Source: Phosphitispora fastidiosa
Lineage (GTDB): Bacteria; Bacillota; Thermincolia; Thermincolales; UBA2595
DNA: 64,000 bases
Direction: 5' to 3'
Assembly (NCBI RefSeq): GCF_019008365.1
Contig: NZ_JAHHUL010000015.1
Location: 1 to 64,000, forward strand
Shown here piece by piece: positions 53,295 through 62,593 of this stretch. The notes under the pieces are model-generated. The model searched no databases. It was not told the origin of the DNA and saw only the letters and a list, made by a program, of their open reading frames with translations. Positions within the stretch are counted from its first letter, which is position 1; each line of letters begins with the position of its first letter. The translations under genes and the position numbers were made by a program.

Positions 53295-53948
53295 ATGGTT
53301 GAGGCAAAGATAGGCGCCAGCCTGAGGCCAAGTACCAAAGGAAGCTATCGGCACTATTTACGGGATAACGGGAGGATACCGGCGGTGGTTTATGGGAAGG
53401 GCATTAAGGGACAGGCCATTGAACTGGATGCCAAGGATCTGGAGTCCGTGATTCGCCAAAAGGGGCGTAATGTTCTTATTGACCTGGATGTAACAGGAGG
53501 GTCGGAGCAGAAAAAATATGTTGTTATGATTAAAGACCTGCAAAGAGATCCTATCCGTAGAGATATTGTCCATGCCGACCTGTGTAAAGTATCCCTGGAG
53601 GAAAAATTACGTACAACCGTTCCTCTGGTGTTAAAGGGCGAGGCTGCCGGAAAGAAGACCGGGGGTGTTTTGCAAACCGGGCTGCGGGAACTGGAAATTG
53701 AGTGTACTCCCGACAAGATGCCGGATGCGGTAAATGTTGATATTTCCAGCCTTGAGACCGGTCAGCATATTACAGTGGCTGACCTTTTGGTATTTGGCGA
53801 GTTTAAGATTCTAACAGAACCGGATAAGATGGTTGTCATGGTAGCGGCACCCAGAGTGGCGGAAGAAAAGGAAGAAGACACCGTAAGAGATGCGGAAACT
53901 GCCGAAGCGGAAACCGAAGCTGAAACTGAAGATGCGGAGGTTTCTTAG
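53295..53948 (+). CDS. rplY: 50S ribosomal protein L25/general stress protein Ctc
   Basis: A 217-residue CTC-type L25 binding 5S rRNA. N-terminal L25 domain (about 3-90; RHYLRDNGRIPAVVYGKGI, VVMIKDLQRDPIRRDIVHADL) and a C-terminal TL5 domain (about 95-185). It ends in an acidic AETEAETEDAE tail. The ATG at 53295 is 7 bases after GAGGGGG. Lies before pth, as in Bacillus (ctc-spoVC). Confidence 0.95.
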   Translation: MVEAKIGASLRPSTKGSYRHYLRDNGRIPAVVYGKGIKGQAIELDAKDLESVIRQKGRNVLIDLDVTGGSEQKKYVVMIKDLQRDPIRRDIVHADLCKVSLEEKLRTTVPLVLKGEAAGKKTGGVLQTGLRELEIECTPDKMPDAVNVDISSLETGQHITVADLLVFGEFKILTEPDKMVVMVAAPRVAEEKEEDTVRDAETAEAETEAETEDAEVS

Positions 53949-54047
53949 AGCTTCCGCAAACATAAAAAGGGTTGCTAAAGTTTAAATTTCACAGGAGGAA
54001 AATTCCTTCAGCCCTCGAATAAACAAGTGGATAAAGGGGGATTCTTT

Positions 54048-54614
54048 GTGAAACTGATAATTGGATTGGGCAACCCTGGTAATAAGTATGCTTCCACAAG
54101 ACATAATATCGGCTTTATGATTATTGATTACCTGGCCGGGGTTTTGGATATTAGCGTAGACAGAGTCAGATTGAAAAGCCTGGTCGGTGAAGGCTTTAAG
54201 GATGGTGAAAAAATAATTCTGGCCAAACCCCAGACCTATATGAATCTCAGCGGGGAAGCTGTGCTTGACATGGTACATTGGTATAAAACCGATCTGCAGG
54301 ATATCCTGATAATCTATGATGATATGGACCTGCCTCTTGGAAAGCTGCGCCTTAGAATCAAAGGCGGTGCCGGAGGACATAATGGGATGAAGTCAATAAT
54401 TTACCTGATACAGTCTGAAGATTTCCCCCGTTTGCGCATCGGCCTCGGTCGACCGGAGAATGAGCATTTGGAGAATATTGATTTTGTCCTCGGCAAATTC
54501 AGTGAAGCGGAAGCAAAGGTAATGACTGCAACAGTCAAAGAGGCTGCGGAGGCTGTACTGGCAGTAATTGAAAAAGGTGCTGCACAGGCTATGAATGAGG
54601 TAAATAAACTGTAA
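54048..54614 (+). CDS. pth: Peptidyl-tRNA hydrolase
   Basis: Releases tRNA from stalled peptidyl-tRNA. 188 residues: LIIGLGNPGNKYASTRHNIGF (residues 3-23; catalytic His in TRHNIG), KPQTYMNLSGEAV, YDDMDLPLGKLRLR and GGAGGHNGMKSI. The start is GTG with AAGGGGG seven bases upstream; the longer frame to 54027 is unlikely. Confidence 0.96.
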   Translation: MKLIIGLGNPGNKYASTRHNIGFMIIDYLAGVLDISVDRVRLKSLVGEGFKDGEKIILAKPQTYMNLSGEAVLDMVHWYKTDLQDILIIYDDMDLPLGKLRLRIKGGAGGHNGMKSIIYLIQSEDFPRLRIGLGRPENEHLENIDFVLGKFSEAEAKVMTATVKEAAEAVLAVIEKGAAQAMNEVNKL

Positions 54615-54631
54615 GCGGTCGGAGGGATGTT

Positions 54632-55036
54632 ATGCTGTTTTTCGCGGCCGGGGCACTGGCTGCCATGGCTTCATGGATAGGGAACAGGCTGGCCTTAAAG
54701 TTAATGGGCGCCAGGGAAATAGTGCTATTAGCGCCTCTGATTGAAGAAGCCGCAAAGACCGGGGCAGCTATTCTGACCGGTAGTTCTTTAATCCTGACTC
54801 ACGGAGCATTTGGCTTAATAGAGGGGGTTTATGATGCCTGGAATGCTGGTTTGCAGGGGCTGCAGGCCGGAGTGGCCAGTCTTGCCGGACACCTTTTTTA
54901 CGGATATATTACCTTTATGGTTATGCAGAGGCATCATAGCTGGTTATTTGCTGTGTTGAGCGGGTATCTGCTGCACATGCTCTGGAACGTTACGGTGTTA
55001 AAATTTTTGGTTAAGAGAAGGAGGCAGTCAGCTTGA
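54632..55036 (+). CDS. PrsW-like intramembrane metalloprotease, minimal
   Basis: A 134-residue membrane protein with about four helices. APLIEEAAKTGAAI (EExxK), HGAFGLIEGVYDA (FxxxE), LAGHLFYGY (conserved His) and LHMLWN (HxxxN) line up with the four motifs of the PrsW/M82 group, relatives of CPBP proteases. It is shorter than the usual PrsW. GGAGGG precedes the ATG. Overlaps the next gene by 4 bp; set between pth and mfd. Substrate unknown; in Bacillus PrsW cuts anti-sigma factors. Confidence 0.7.
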   Translation: MLFFAAGALAAMASWIGNRLALKLMGAREIVLLAPLIEEAAKTGAAILTGSSLILTHGAFGLIEGVYDAWNAGLQGLQAGVASLAGHLFYGYITFMVMQRHHSWLFAVLSGYLLHMLWNVTVLKFLVKRRRQSA

Positions 55037-55272
55037 AGATCAGATTTTTTTGTGACTGCTGTGATTCCGTTTTTGATGAGACTGAGGTTGCTGAAGATGC
55101 ATTTCCGGAGGAAATAGAAGCCTTGACCTGGGAGAACGGGAGGGGTATAATATTACAAGACGCTGACGATTACGGAGTTTTTTTCCTGTCAGTTTGTCCC
55201 GAATGTAACAGGGATCTCGGTTTTGGAGAGGAAGATAAGTTTGCCTTCTTACAAAAGCCGGTGTTGCACTAA
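55033..55272 (+). CDS. Small zinc-ribbon-like protein
   Basis: A 79-residue acidic protein with CDCCD near residue 7 and CPECN near residue 55, a likely zinc ribbon formed by two Cys pairs. The TTG start overlaps the previous stop and has GGAGG eight bases upstream, so it should be co-translated with the PrsW-like gene. No family recognised. Confidence 0.68.
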   Translation: MKIRFFCDCCDSVFDETEVAEDAFPEEIEALTWENGRGIILQDADDYGVFFLSVCPECNRDLGFGEEDKFAFLQKPVLH

Positions 55273-55354
55273 AGCTTATAATATTTAATTTAAATATCGA
55301 ACAGCGGTTAATCACCGGAGAGCAAGGGGATTGATATTCCCGGAGGCCTATCAG

Positions 55355-55383
55355 AGCTTTAGCCCAGGTGCTGGAGCTTTTTT
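55355..55383 (+). terminator. Terminator before mfd (1)
   Basis: AGCTTTAGC pairs with GCTGGAGCT (two G-U) across a 6-nt loop, followed by TTTTT. The 80 bp before it contain a GGGA/TCCC hairpin and an AT-rich palindrome near 55279-55296 but no gene. Confidence 0.75.
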
Positions 55384-55393
55384 AATATCCAGA

Positions 55394-55421
55394 TACCACC
55401 GGATGCCAAAACCGGTGTTTT
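55394..55421 (+). terminator. Terminator before mfd (2)
   Basis: CACCGG pairs with CCGGTG across a 9-nt loop, followed by TTTTTT. Confidence 0.8.
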
Positions 55422-55502
55422 TTGGCGTGCACGTGTTTTTTGAGGGGTTTAAGGGAGTTCCGACTTAAGGCTTATTTCCGTTACAAGAAAGGGAATGCAA
55501 TT

Positions 55503-58500
55503 ATGAAGGTACACGGATTTTACGATCCATTGCGTGAAAGCTCAGATTATCTCTCACTGGTAAAAGGCCTTCAGAAAAAGACCGGATATCAGATGGTGTA
55601 CGGGCTGTCATCAACTCAGACAAGCTATTTGACGGCAGGTCTTATCAGCGGCAGCAGGCAGCCGGTGTTTTTTGTAACTGCCGGAGCCCTGTCGGCTAAG
55701 AAAAAGTTTACTGACCTGAAATCCCTTTTACCGGATAGGGAAGTCCTGCTTTTTCCCGACCTTGACCCTGTTCCTTTTGGAGCCATTGCTCAAAGCAGAG
55801 AGGTTATGATACAACGTCTTCAAGCCCTTGACGGGATTATTGGGCATGAGGGAGCCATTGTGGTAATACCTGTTGAAGCGCTTCTGAAGAAAATTATTCC
55901 TCACCAGGTCTTTTATGAGTTTTGCCTAAAGATTGAAGTGGGGCAGCGGCTCGACCTGTCAGAAACGGTCAGGCTGCTGGTAGACCAGGGGTATGAGAAA
56001 GTGGATATGGTGGAAGGTCCAGGGCATTTCAGCCTCAGGGGAGGAATATTGGATATATATTCTCCGGTTTCGCAGAACCCGGTCAGGATCGAATTGTTTG
56101 ATGATGAGGTAGATTCTGTAAGGGACTTTACCGTAGAGACACAGCGTTCTCTCGAAAAACGCAGCAGTATCACGATTATTCCGGCGCGGGAAGCTGTCTT
56201 TCCCGCGGAAAGAATTTTAAAAGCGCTGCCGCGGCTGAAAAAGGATTTTGTTACCGAAAAAACTATGCTCCTGAAAGCCGGAAAAAATGAAGCTTATAAG
56301 AGGTTGTCTGAAAGGATGGGTGACTTCCTGGAAAAACTTGACCAGGGAATAATTCCTGAGGGAATTGAGGCCCTGTTTTCGTATTTTTATCCGGATGGGG
56401 TCACGGTATTGGAGTATTTGCCTCAGGGATCAGCAGTTTTTATTGAAGAGCCGTCCCGGCAGAGGGACATTATTCAGAACAGGCTGCGGGAACAGGTAGA
56501 AATGCATGTGAGCCTATTGGAACAGGGACTGGCTCTTCCCGCTCAGCAGCATAATAACTTGACTGCCGAAGACCTTAACAGGGTCATGACACGGTATACC
56601 AGGATTGGTTATTCCCTTCTGCCTAAACAACATGGGGTAAAACCGGGTAACATTGTGAACTTTTCTGCTAAAACCATGCACATATTTAAGGGTAAAATTG
56701 ACATCCTGGTTGATGAAATAAAAATGCTCAGGGAAAATGGCTTTGCAGTTGTTATTTTTGGAAGCACTCCCGGCAGGATGGAAAAGATCAGAGAGCTTCT
56801 CAAGGAAAACAGTATCTTTGCCGGTATGGAATCCGAACTCCCCCAGAGGGTTGCACCCGGGGAAGTTATCATCACATGTGGGCTGCTGGAGGCCGGGTTT
56901 GAATTAACTGCAGTCAAACTTGCTGTGATTACAGACTGGGAAATTTATGGACAGCCCAAAAAGACCCGCGTTGTCCGGGCCCAGACTCAGCAGGGAGCCA
57001 AGATAAGCCATTTTTCAGACTTGCGGCCCGGTGACTTTGTAGTCCATGTAAACCACGGTATTGGGAAATATATGGGTATCAAACAACTTGAGGTAGGCGG
57101 AATTCGGAAGGACTATCTTTTTGTCCAGTATTCCGGAGAGGACAAACTATATGTTCCGACAGACCAGATAGAGCTTATTCAAAAGTACCTGGGTGCAGAA
57201 GGGACGGCGCCAAAACTCTACAAATTGGGTGGAAGCGAGTGGAGCAGGGTTAAGCAAAAGGTAAAGGAATCCGTCAAAGACCTGGCCAATGACCTTATTG
57301 CACTTTATGCCGCCAGGCAGAAAATTCCGGGACACAGTTTTTCCCCGGATACAGTATGGCAGCAGGAATTCGAAGATGCCTTTCCTTTTGAGGAGACCCA
57401 TGACCAGGTAAGCGCTATTGAGGATGTCAAAAAAGATATGGAAACTTCCAGGCCAATGGACCGTCTTTTGTGTGGGGATGTCGGCTATGGCAAAACAGAA
57501 GTTGCCATCAGGGGCATTTTCAAGGCTGTGATGGACAATAAACAGGTTGCGGTCCTGGTCCCCACAACTATACTCGCCCAGCAGCATTTTAACACCTTTA
57601 GGGAGAGGTTTACGGGATATCCTATCCGGGTGGAGATGTTAAGCAGATTTAAGTCTGCAGGGGAACAGAAAGGAATTATAAGTGACCTAAAAAAAGGGTT
57701 GGTTGACGTTATTATCGGAACTCACCGCCTGCTTCAGGGAGATGTGGAATTTAAGGAGCTTGGCCTGGTAATTATTGATGAGGAACAGCGTTTTGGGGTT
57801 ACCCACAAAGAAAAACTAAAATATATCAGGCAGACTGTTGATGTCCTGACCCTTTCGGCAACCCCCATCCCCAGGACTCTGCATATGGCTATGATTGGTG
57901 CAAGGGATATGAGTATCCTGGAGTCACCCCCGGAGGACCGTTATCCTGTCCAAACTTATGTGCTGGAGTTTAACCTGGAAATAATTGCTGATGCTGTCAG
58001 GCGCGAGATCGACCGGGGAGGCCAGGTCTATTTTGTGCATAACAGGGTCAAGGATATTGACAAAACAGCCCGGATGCTTCAGGAGGTGGCGCCGGAGGCA
58101 CGTATTGCGGTAGCTCACGGACAGATGAGGGAAGACCAGTTGGAAAGAAGAATGCTGGATTTTATATCCGGTGATTACGACATTTTAGTTTGTACGACTA
58201 TAATTGAAACAGGCCTGGATATTCAGAATGTCAATACCCTGATAGTGGATGAAGGGGACAAAATGGGACTTTCCCAGCTGCATCAGCTCAGGGGACGCGT
58301 AGGCAGGTCACACCGCCTGGCTTATGCTTATTTCACCTACAATAAAGATAAGAGCCTGACGGAAATCGCGGAAAAACGCCTGCAGGCCATTCGCGAATTT
58401 ACTGAATTTGGTGCCGGGTTCAAAATTGCCATGAGGGATCTTGAGATACGGGGCGCCGGTAATGTCCTGGGACCTGAACAGCACGGTCACATGATGGCTG

Positions 58501-59027
58501 TGGGCTTTGATATGTACTGCAGGCTCTTGGAGGAGGCTGTTCATGAGCTGCGCGGCACATCGTCAGAAATCCTGCCCGAGCCGTCTATAGATTTGAATAT
58601 TAATGCATTTATCAGTGATAATTATATATCTGACCCGGCGGTTAAAATTGAGGTATACAAAAAGATTATGCATATTGACACCCAGGAAGACTCCTTTGAT
58701 GTTATGGAAGAGCTGGTGGACCGCTTTGGTGATGTTCCTGAACCGGTCGAAAACCTGATTTCTATTGCCCGGATAAAATCTCTGGCTGCTAAAAAAGGGG
58801 TCCAGAGCATTATTCAAACCAGAGATTCAGTGAGTATCAGTTTTCACGAACTATCAGGCATTAAGGTTGAACAACTGGCTCCGATTACGGAAATGTTTAA
58901 GCGGAGGGTATCTTATTCGGCAGCTTCAGGTTTTCAGATAATCCTTTCAGTAAAGAATTTAAGCGGCCCGGAGGTGCTCCGGAAATTGGAGAAGATGCTG
59001 GCCAAATTAGCGGAACAGGTAGAATAA
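55503..59027 (+). CDS. mfd: Transcription-repair coupling factor Mfd
   Basis: A 1174-residue helicase that removes stalled RNA polymerase and recruits UvrA. UvrB-like N-terminal modules (about 1-350), RNA-polymerase interaction domain (about 500-570; VHVNHGIGKYMGI), RecG-like motor with GDVGYGKTE (Walker A, about 658-666) and DEEQRFG (about 758), translocation motif region (HQLRGRVGRS), and a C-terminal TRCF domain that includes the UvrA-mimic lock. The ATG at 55503 has GAAAGGGA upstream; the longer frame has no site. Confidence 0.97.
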   Translation: MKVHGFYDPLRESSDYLSLVKGLQKKTGYQMVYGLSSTQTSYLTAGLISGSRQPVFFVTAGALSAKKKFTDLKSLLPDREVLLFPDLDPVPFGAIAQSREVMIQRLQALDGIIGHEGAIVVIPVEALLKKIIPHQVFYEFCLKIEVGQRLDLSETVRLLVDQGYEKVDMVEGPGHFSLRGGILDIYSPVSQNPVRIELFDDEVDSVRDFTVETQRSLEKRSSITIIPAREAVFPAERILKALPRLKKDFVTEKTMLLKAGKNEAYKRLSERMGDFLEKLDQGIIPEGIEALFSYFYPDGVTVLEYLPQGSAVFIEEPSRQRDIIQNRLREQVEMHVSLLEQGLALPAQQHNNLTAEDLNRVMTRYTRIGYSLLPKQHGVKPGNIVNFSAKTMHIFKGKIDILVDEIKMLRENGFAVVIFGSTPGRMEKIRELLKENSIFAGMESELPQRVAPGEVIITCGLLEAGFELTAVKLAVITDWEIYGQPKKTRVVRAQTQQGAKISHFSDLRPGDFVVHVNHGIGKYMGIKQLEVGGIRKDYLFVQYSGEDKLYVPTDQIELIQKYLGAEGTAPKLYKLGGSEWSRVKQKVKESVKDLANDLIALYAARQKIPGHSFSPDTVWQQEFEDAFPFEETHDQVSAIEDVKKDMETSRPMDRLLCGDVGYGKTEVAIRGIFKAVMDNKQVAVLVPTTILAQQHFNTFRERFTGYPIRVEMLSRFKSAGEQKGIISDLKKGLVDVIIGTHRLLQGDVEFKELGLVIIDEEQRFGVTHKEKLKYIRQTVDVLTLSATPIPRTLHMAMIGARDMSILESPPEDRYPVQTYVLEFNLEIIADAVRREIDRGGQVYFVHNRVKDIDKTARMLQEVAPEARIAVAHGQMREDQLERRMLDFISGDYDILVCTTIIETGLDIQNVNTLIVDEGDKMGLSQLHQLRGRVGRSHRLAYAYFTYNKDKSLTEIAEKRLQAIREFTEFGAGFKIAMRDLEIRGAGNVLGPEQHGHMMAVGFDMYCRLLEEAVHELRGTSSEILPEPSIDLNINAFISDNYISDPAVKIEVYKKIMHIDTQEDSFDVMEELVDRFGDVPEPVENLISIARIKSLAAKKGVQSIIQTRDSVSISFHELSGIKVEQLAPITEMFKRRVSYSAASGFQIILSVKNLSGPEVLRKLEKMLAKLAEQVE

Positions 59028-59032
59028 ACAAC

Positions 59033-59061
59033 TTGAATATTAATATTTGTCGGAGTATAAT
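59033..59061 (+). promoter_or_regulatory. SigA-type promoter of the prsA-like gene
   Basis: TTGAAT (59033-59038) and TATAAT (59056-59061) with a 17-bp spacer, 34 bp before the start codon. Confidence 0.75.
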
Positions 59062-59094
59062 AAATTTATGATTTTTATTAGGGGAGGGTAATTC

Positions 59095-60198
59095 ATGGGA
59101 AGAAATCTGAAAAGAATCGTTGCTTTAATGCTTGTTCTCGCGTTCTCAATTGCTGTGACCGGCTGCAGTTCCAAAACCCTGGCTACAGTTAATGGGGCGA
59201 AGATATCAAAGGATGACCTGGACAAAAGAATGAACAAGGAAAAACTCTATTTAGAGCAGCAAGGAGCCTCGTTTTCCGGTCAGGAAGGTCAAATGATGCT
59301 GACAGCCCTGGAAAAACAGACCCTTGAGAAGATGATTGAACAGACCCTTATTGAGCAGACTGCAAAGGATGAGGGGGTATATCCTTCAAAGAGTGAGATT
59401 GACAAACAGGTTGAGGATATTATATCGAAGTTTGGCAGCAAGGCCGAATTTGAAGCGGCAATGAAACAGTATAATTATACATTGGAAGATATTGAAGATA
59501 AGGTTTCATTTGAAACAGCATATACCCAGCTCTATGAAAAAGTTACCGCTGATGTTAAAGTATCTGAGGATGAAATAAAGAAATACTACGATGATAATAA
59601 GGACCAGTTTAAAGACCCGGTAAAAATAGGCGCCAGAGCGATTCTTATCAAATATGACAACCCTAACCAGACTACCATGATGGGACAAGAAGTACCCAAA
59701 GTGGGCCGTAATGAGGAACAAGCCAAGGAGATGGCTGCAGGTATAATTAAGGAACTAGACTCCGGAGCGGATTTTGAAAAACTTGCCAAGGAGAAATCCG
59801 AAGATGCCAGGTCCAAGGAAGACGGAGGACTGGTTAAGGATATGCAGGAGAGCAGTCCTTATGCCAAAGGCACCGTAATGCCTCCTGAATTTGATGAAGC
59901 GGCCATGGCGCTTAAAGCAGGACAGTACAGCAAAGAGCCTGTGAAAACGGCCACCGGGTATTATGTAATTAAGCTGGAGTCCCTGACCGAAGAAAAACAG
60001 CTTTCCTTTGAAGAAGCCAGGGAACAGATTGAGCAAACCCTGCCGATGGTACAGAAACAGCAGAAGTTTGCTGAGTATATGGCCGGAGTAAAGGGAAATG
60101 CAAAAATTGTCAACAAGCTGGCAGAAGAAGCTCCTGCGACCGTTCCGGAAGCTCCGGCAATGCCGCCTGAGACAGGTTCCCAACAGCCGGCTAAATAA
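59095..60198 (+). CDS. prsA: Peptidyl-prolyl isomerase lipoprotein (PrsA/SurA-like foldase)
   Basis: A 367-residue lipoprotein that helps exported proteins fold. Signal peptide with lipobox AVTGC (lipidated Cys near residue 23), a SurA-like N-terminal helical domain (about 30-170) and a parvulin PPIase domain (about 175-310; GARAILIKYDN, KSEDARSKEDGGLV, PPEFDEAAMALKAGQYS). The C-terminus is Pro/Ala-rich (APATVPEAPAMPPETG). AGGGGAGGG precedes the ATG. Own promoter. Confidence 0.93.
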   Translation: MGRNLKRIVALMLVLAFSIAVTGCSSKTLATVNGAKISKDDLDKRMNKEKLYLEQQGASFSGQEGQMMLTALEKQTLEKMIEQTLIEQTAKDEGVYPSKSEIDKQVEDIISKFGSKAEFEAAMKQYNYTLEDIEDKVSFETAYTQLYEKVTADVKVSEDEIKKYYDDNKDQFKDPVKIGARAILIKYDNPNQTTMMGQEVPKVGRNEEQAKEMAAGIIKELDSGADFEKLAKEKSEDARSKEDGGLVKDMQESSPYAKGTVMPPEFDEAAMALKAGQYSKEPVKTATGYYVIKLESLTEEKQLSFEEAREQIEQTLPMVQKQQKFAEYMAGVKGNAKIVNKLAEEAPATVPEAPAMPPETGSQQPAK

Positions 60199-60278
60199 GC
60201 TAAATCAAAGTATTGGTACAAGTTAGCCAGGCTTAATGGAACATTGCTGCGCCTGACCAAAATCCGATGGAAAAAAAT

Positions 60279-60308
60279 GAATAATTCCCTCTGCTCTGTT
60301 ATATACTA
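60279..60308 (+). promoter_or_regulatory. SigG-like (forespore) promoter of spoVT
   Basis: GAATA (60279-60283), 18-bp spacer, then TATACTA (60302-60308). This is one base from the SigG pattern gHATR-N17/18-CATWHTA. Bacillus spoVT is SigG-controlled. Confidence 0.55.
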
Positions 60309-60361
60309 TCAATGGAAAGATCATTGTTAAAAAGTGCAGAAAAAGGAGGGAAGACAAACTA

Positions 60362-60913
60362 ATGAAGGCGACCGGTATAGTACGCAGGATAGACGACCTA
60401 GGACGCGTAGTGATTCCAAAAGAAATTAGAAGAACCCTGAGGATTCGTGAAGGGGACCCTCTTGAGATTTTTGTGGACAGGGAAGGGGAGGTTATCCTAA
60501 AAAAATACTCACCCATTGGTGAGTTGGGTGATTTTGCTAAAGAATATGCGGACTCTCTTTATGAAGCTATTGGGCATATTGCCTGTATTGCTGACAGGGA
60601 CACCATTATTGCTGTTGCTGGGGCGCCTAAAAAGGAATTTCTGAACAAAGCTATTGGGCCCGCAGTGGAAAAGGTAATGGAGGACCGTAAAGCGATACTT
60701 ATAAACGATCCTGGCTCTGAACCCGTATTAGATGGTGATGAGGATGAGCCTGATAAGTTTAGTGCACAGGTGATTGCACCGATAATCGCAGAAGGTGATC
60801 CGATTGGTGCAGTGATACTCCTGTCCAAGGAGTCCGGCACCCAGATGGGCGATATGGAGTTAAAGCTTGCGGAAACAGCGGCAGGCTTCCTGGCAAAACA
60901 AATGGAGCAGTAA
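60362..60913 (+). CDS. spoVT: Stage V sporulation transcription factor SpoVT
   Basis: A 183-residue AbrB-family regulator of forespore genes. Residues 1-50 form the DNA-binding swapped hairpin (MKATGIVRRIDDLGRVVIPKEIRRTL); residues about 60-180 form a GAF-like domain. Length matches Bacillus SpoVT. AAGGAGGG lies 11 bases before the ATG. The N-terminus is closely similar to the AbrB at 11250-11504, as expected for the two AbrB-type paralogues. Confidence 0.96.
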   Translation: MKATGIVRRIDDLGRVVIPKEIRRTLRIREGDPLEIFVDREGEVILKKYSPIGELGDFAKEYADSLYEAIGHIACIADRDTIIAVAGAPKKEFLNKAIGPAVEKVMEDRKAILINDPGSEPVLDGDEDEPDKFSAQVIAPIIAEGDPIGAVILLSKESGTQMGDMELKLAETAAGFLAKQMEQ

Positions 60914-60915
60914 TC

Positions 60916-60945
60916 AAAAGGTAGCTTAAATGCTACCTTTTCTTT
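60916..60945 (+). terminator. spoVT terminator
   Basis: AAAAGGTAGC pairs with GCTACCTTTT across a 6-nt loop, followed by CTTTG. Confidence 0.85.
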
Positions 60946-61026
60946 GTGCGTGCGTGGTTTTCCTGTGGAATTTTTTGTCCCCCCCGTAAATACTTATAGA
61001 TTAACACATTTGGGGGAGGCGCTTTT

Positions 61027-62577
61027 TTGAAGACCCATTCTTTTTTAAAAGGGGCTGCTATACTGGCGCTGGCGGGATTGATCAGTAAAGTCCTCGGGGC
61101 GCTGTACCGGATTCCGCTTTTTCGGGTAGTGGGGTCAGAGGGAATGGGGCTATATCAGATGGCTTATCCTATTTACACGATATTACTGGCCATTTCCAGC
61201 GCCGGTATCCCTGTAGCGGTTTCGAAAATTATCTCTGAAAATATGGCCCGCCGGAATTTTCCCGGTGTCAGGCGTACCTTTACGGTTTCTCTGGTATTTA
61301 TCGGGTTATTATCTGGTTTCCAAGCGATAATGCTTTACAAAAGTGCTGGATACCTGGCGGCAGATGTGTTTCATGTACCTGCGGCAGCACATAGTATCCG
61401 GGCTATTGCTCCGGCTGTTTTTTTTGTAGGGCTGATGTCTGTGTTCAGGGGGTATTTTCAGGGCTTTCAGGAAATGTCCCCTACTGCTTTATCACAGGTG
61501 CTGGAACAGTTTATCAGGGTAGGAACTGTACTGACCGGCGCTTATATCTTCCTGCCAATCGGCATAGAATATGCCAGCGCCGCCGCTACTTTTGGCGCCG
61601 TAACCGGAGCGGCGGGAGGGCTGTTGTTTCTGGCGGGTCTGTATTTCATCAGGCCTTATTTCAAAATGGCCCCTTCAGGTTCTTACGGGTCCTCAAACGG
61701 ATATGTTCGCAGTGCTTTGTTTATTGTATTTAGACTAATCTTACTTGCCCTGCCCATTTCCCTGGGAGGGCTTGTCCTTCCGTTAATGCAAACCCTTGAT
61801 GCTGTTACGGTTCCCGGACGCCTGCAGTTGGCGGGATATACTGTATCCCGGTCATCTCAGCTATACGGGCAGCTTACCGGCGCTGCCATTACCCTGATTA
61901 ATCTGCCGACAGTGCTGACAGTTTCATTGGCTTCTTCTCTTGTTCCGGCTGTTTCCCGGGGCCTTGAACGCAGGAGCTTTGGGGAAGTCAAGAGGCAGAT
62001 CGGGACATCTCTGGAGATAACCTTACTGGTATGTATACCGGCGGCAGCAGGACTGATTGTTTTGGCCAGGCCGATTACCAATCTCTTATTCAGGTGCCCT
62101 GAGGCCGGACTGCCCTTGGCAGTTTTGGCGCCGGCAGCAGTATTTCTGGGGCTGCACCAGACCACTACCGGGATCCTTCAGGGCATGGGTAAGACTTTTG
62201 TCCCCGTAATAAATCTTGCCCTGGGTGCAGTTATTAAACTGATCCTCAATTATACCCTGACGGCCTCGCCGCAAATCGGCATTATTGGCGCTGCTGCCGG
62301 GACCGTAGCCGGTTTTTTAATTTCCTCTTACCTGAATTATATTCATATCCGCAGCTTTTTGGGCTGGACGGTGGATTACCGGAAAATATTGCTTAAGCCG
62401 GTATTTGCTGCTACAATAATGGCGGTGGGGGTATATTTTACATATGCTCAATCAACAATAATCATGGGAAGCGATTGGGCGACTGTGACCGCCGTACTAA
62501 CCGGGGCCATAATATATTTTTCGGCATTATGCTGTATGGGAATATTCGGCCAAATTGGGATAACCATAAAAAAGTAA
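61027..62577 (+). CDS. spoVB: SpoVB/YabM polysaccharide flippase family protein
   Basis: A 516-residue MATE/MurJ-superfamily membrane protein with about 14 hydrophobic segments. The N-terminal SFLKGAAILALAGLISKVLGALYRIPLF is the family signature. Members flip lipid-linked sugar intermediates, in spores for cortex peptidoglycan. Starts at TTG with TGGGGGAGG upstream. Bacillus has yabM at this spot between spoVT and yabN; SpoVB itself is a close relative, so YabM-like is equally right. Confidence 0.93.
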   Translation: MKTHSFLKGAAILALAGLISKVLGALYRIPLFRVVGSEGMGLYQMAYPIYTILLAISSAGIPVAVSKIISENMARRNFPGVRRTFTVSLVFIGLLSGFQAIMLYKSAGYLAADVFHVPAAAHSIRAIAPAVFFVGLMSVFRGYFQGFQEMSPTALSQVLEQFIRVGTVLTGAYIFLPIGIEYASAAATFGAVTGAAGGLLFLAGLYFIRPYFKMAPSGSYGSSNGYVRSALFIVFRLILLALPISLGGLVLPLMQTLDAVTVPGRLQLAGYTVSRSSQLYGQLTGAAITLINLPTVLTVSLASSLVPAVSRGLERRSFGEVKRQIGTSLEITLLVCIPAAAGLIVLARPITNLLFRCPEAGLPLAVLAPAAVFLGLHQTTTGILQGMGKTFVPVINLALGAVIKLILNYTLTASPQIGIIGAAAGTVAGFLISSYLNYIHIRSFLGWTVDYRKILLKPVFAATIMAVGVYFTYAQSTIIMGSDWATVTAVLTGAIIYFSALCCMGIFGQIGITIKK

Positions 62578-62593
62578 TCCGGGGGTGGATAAA

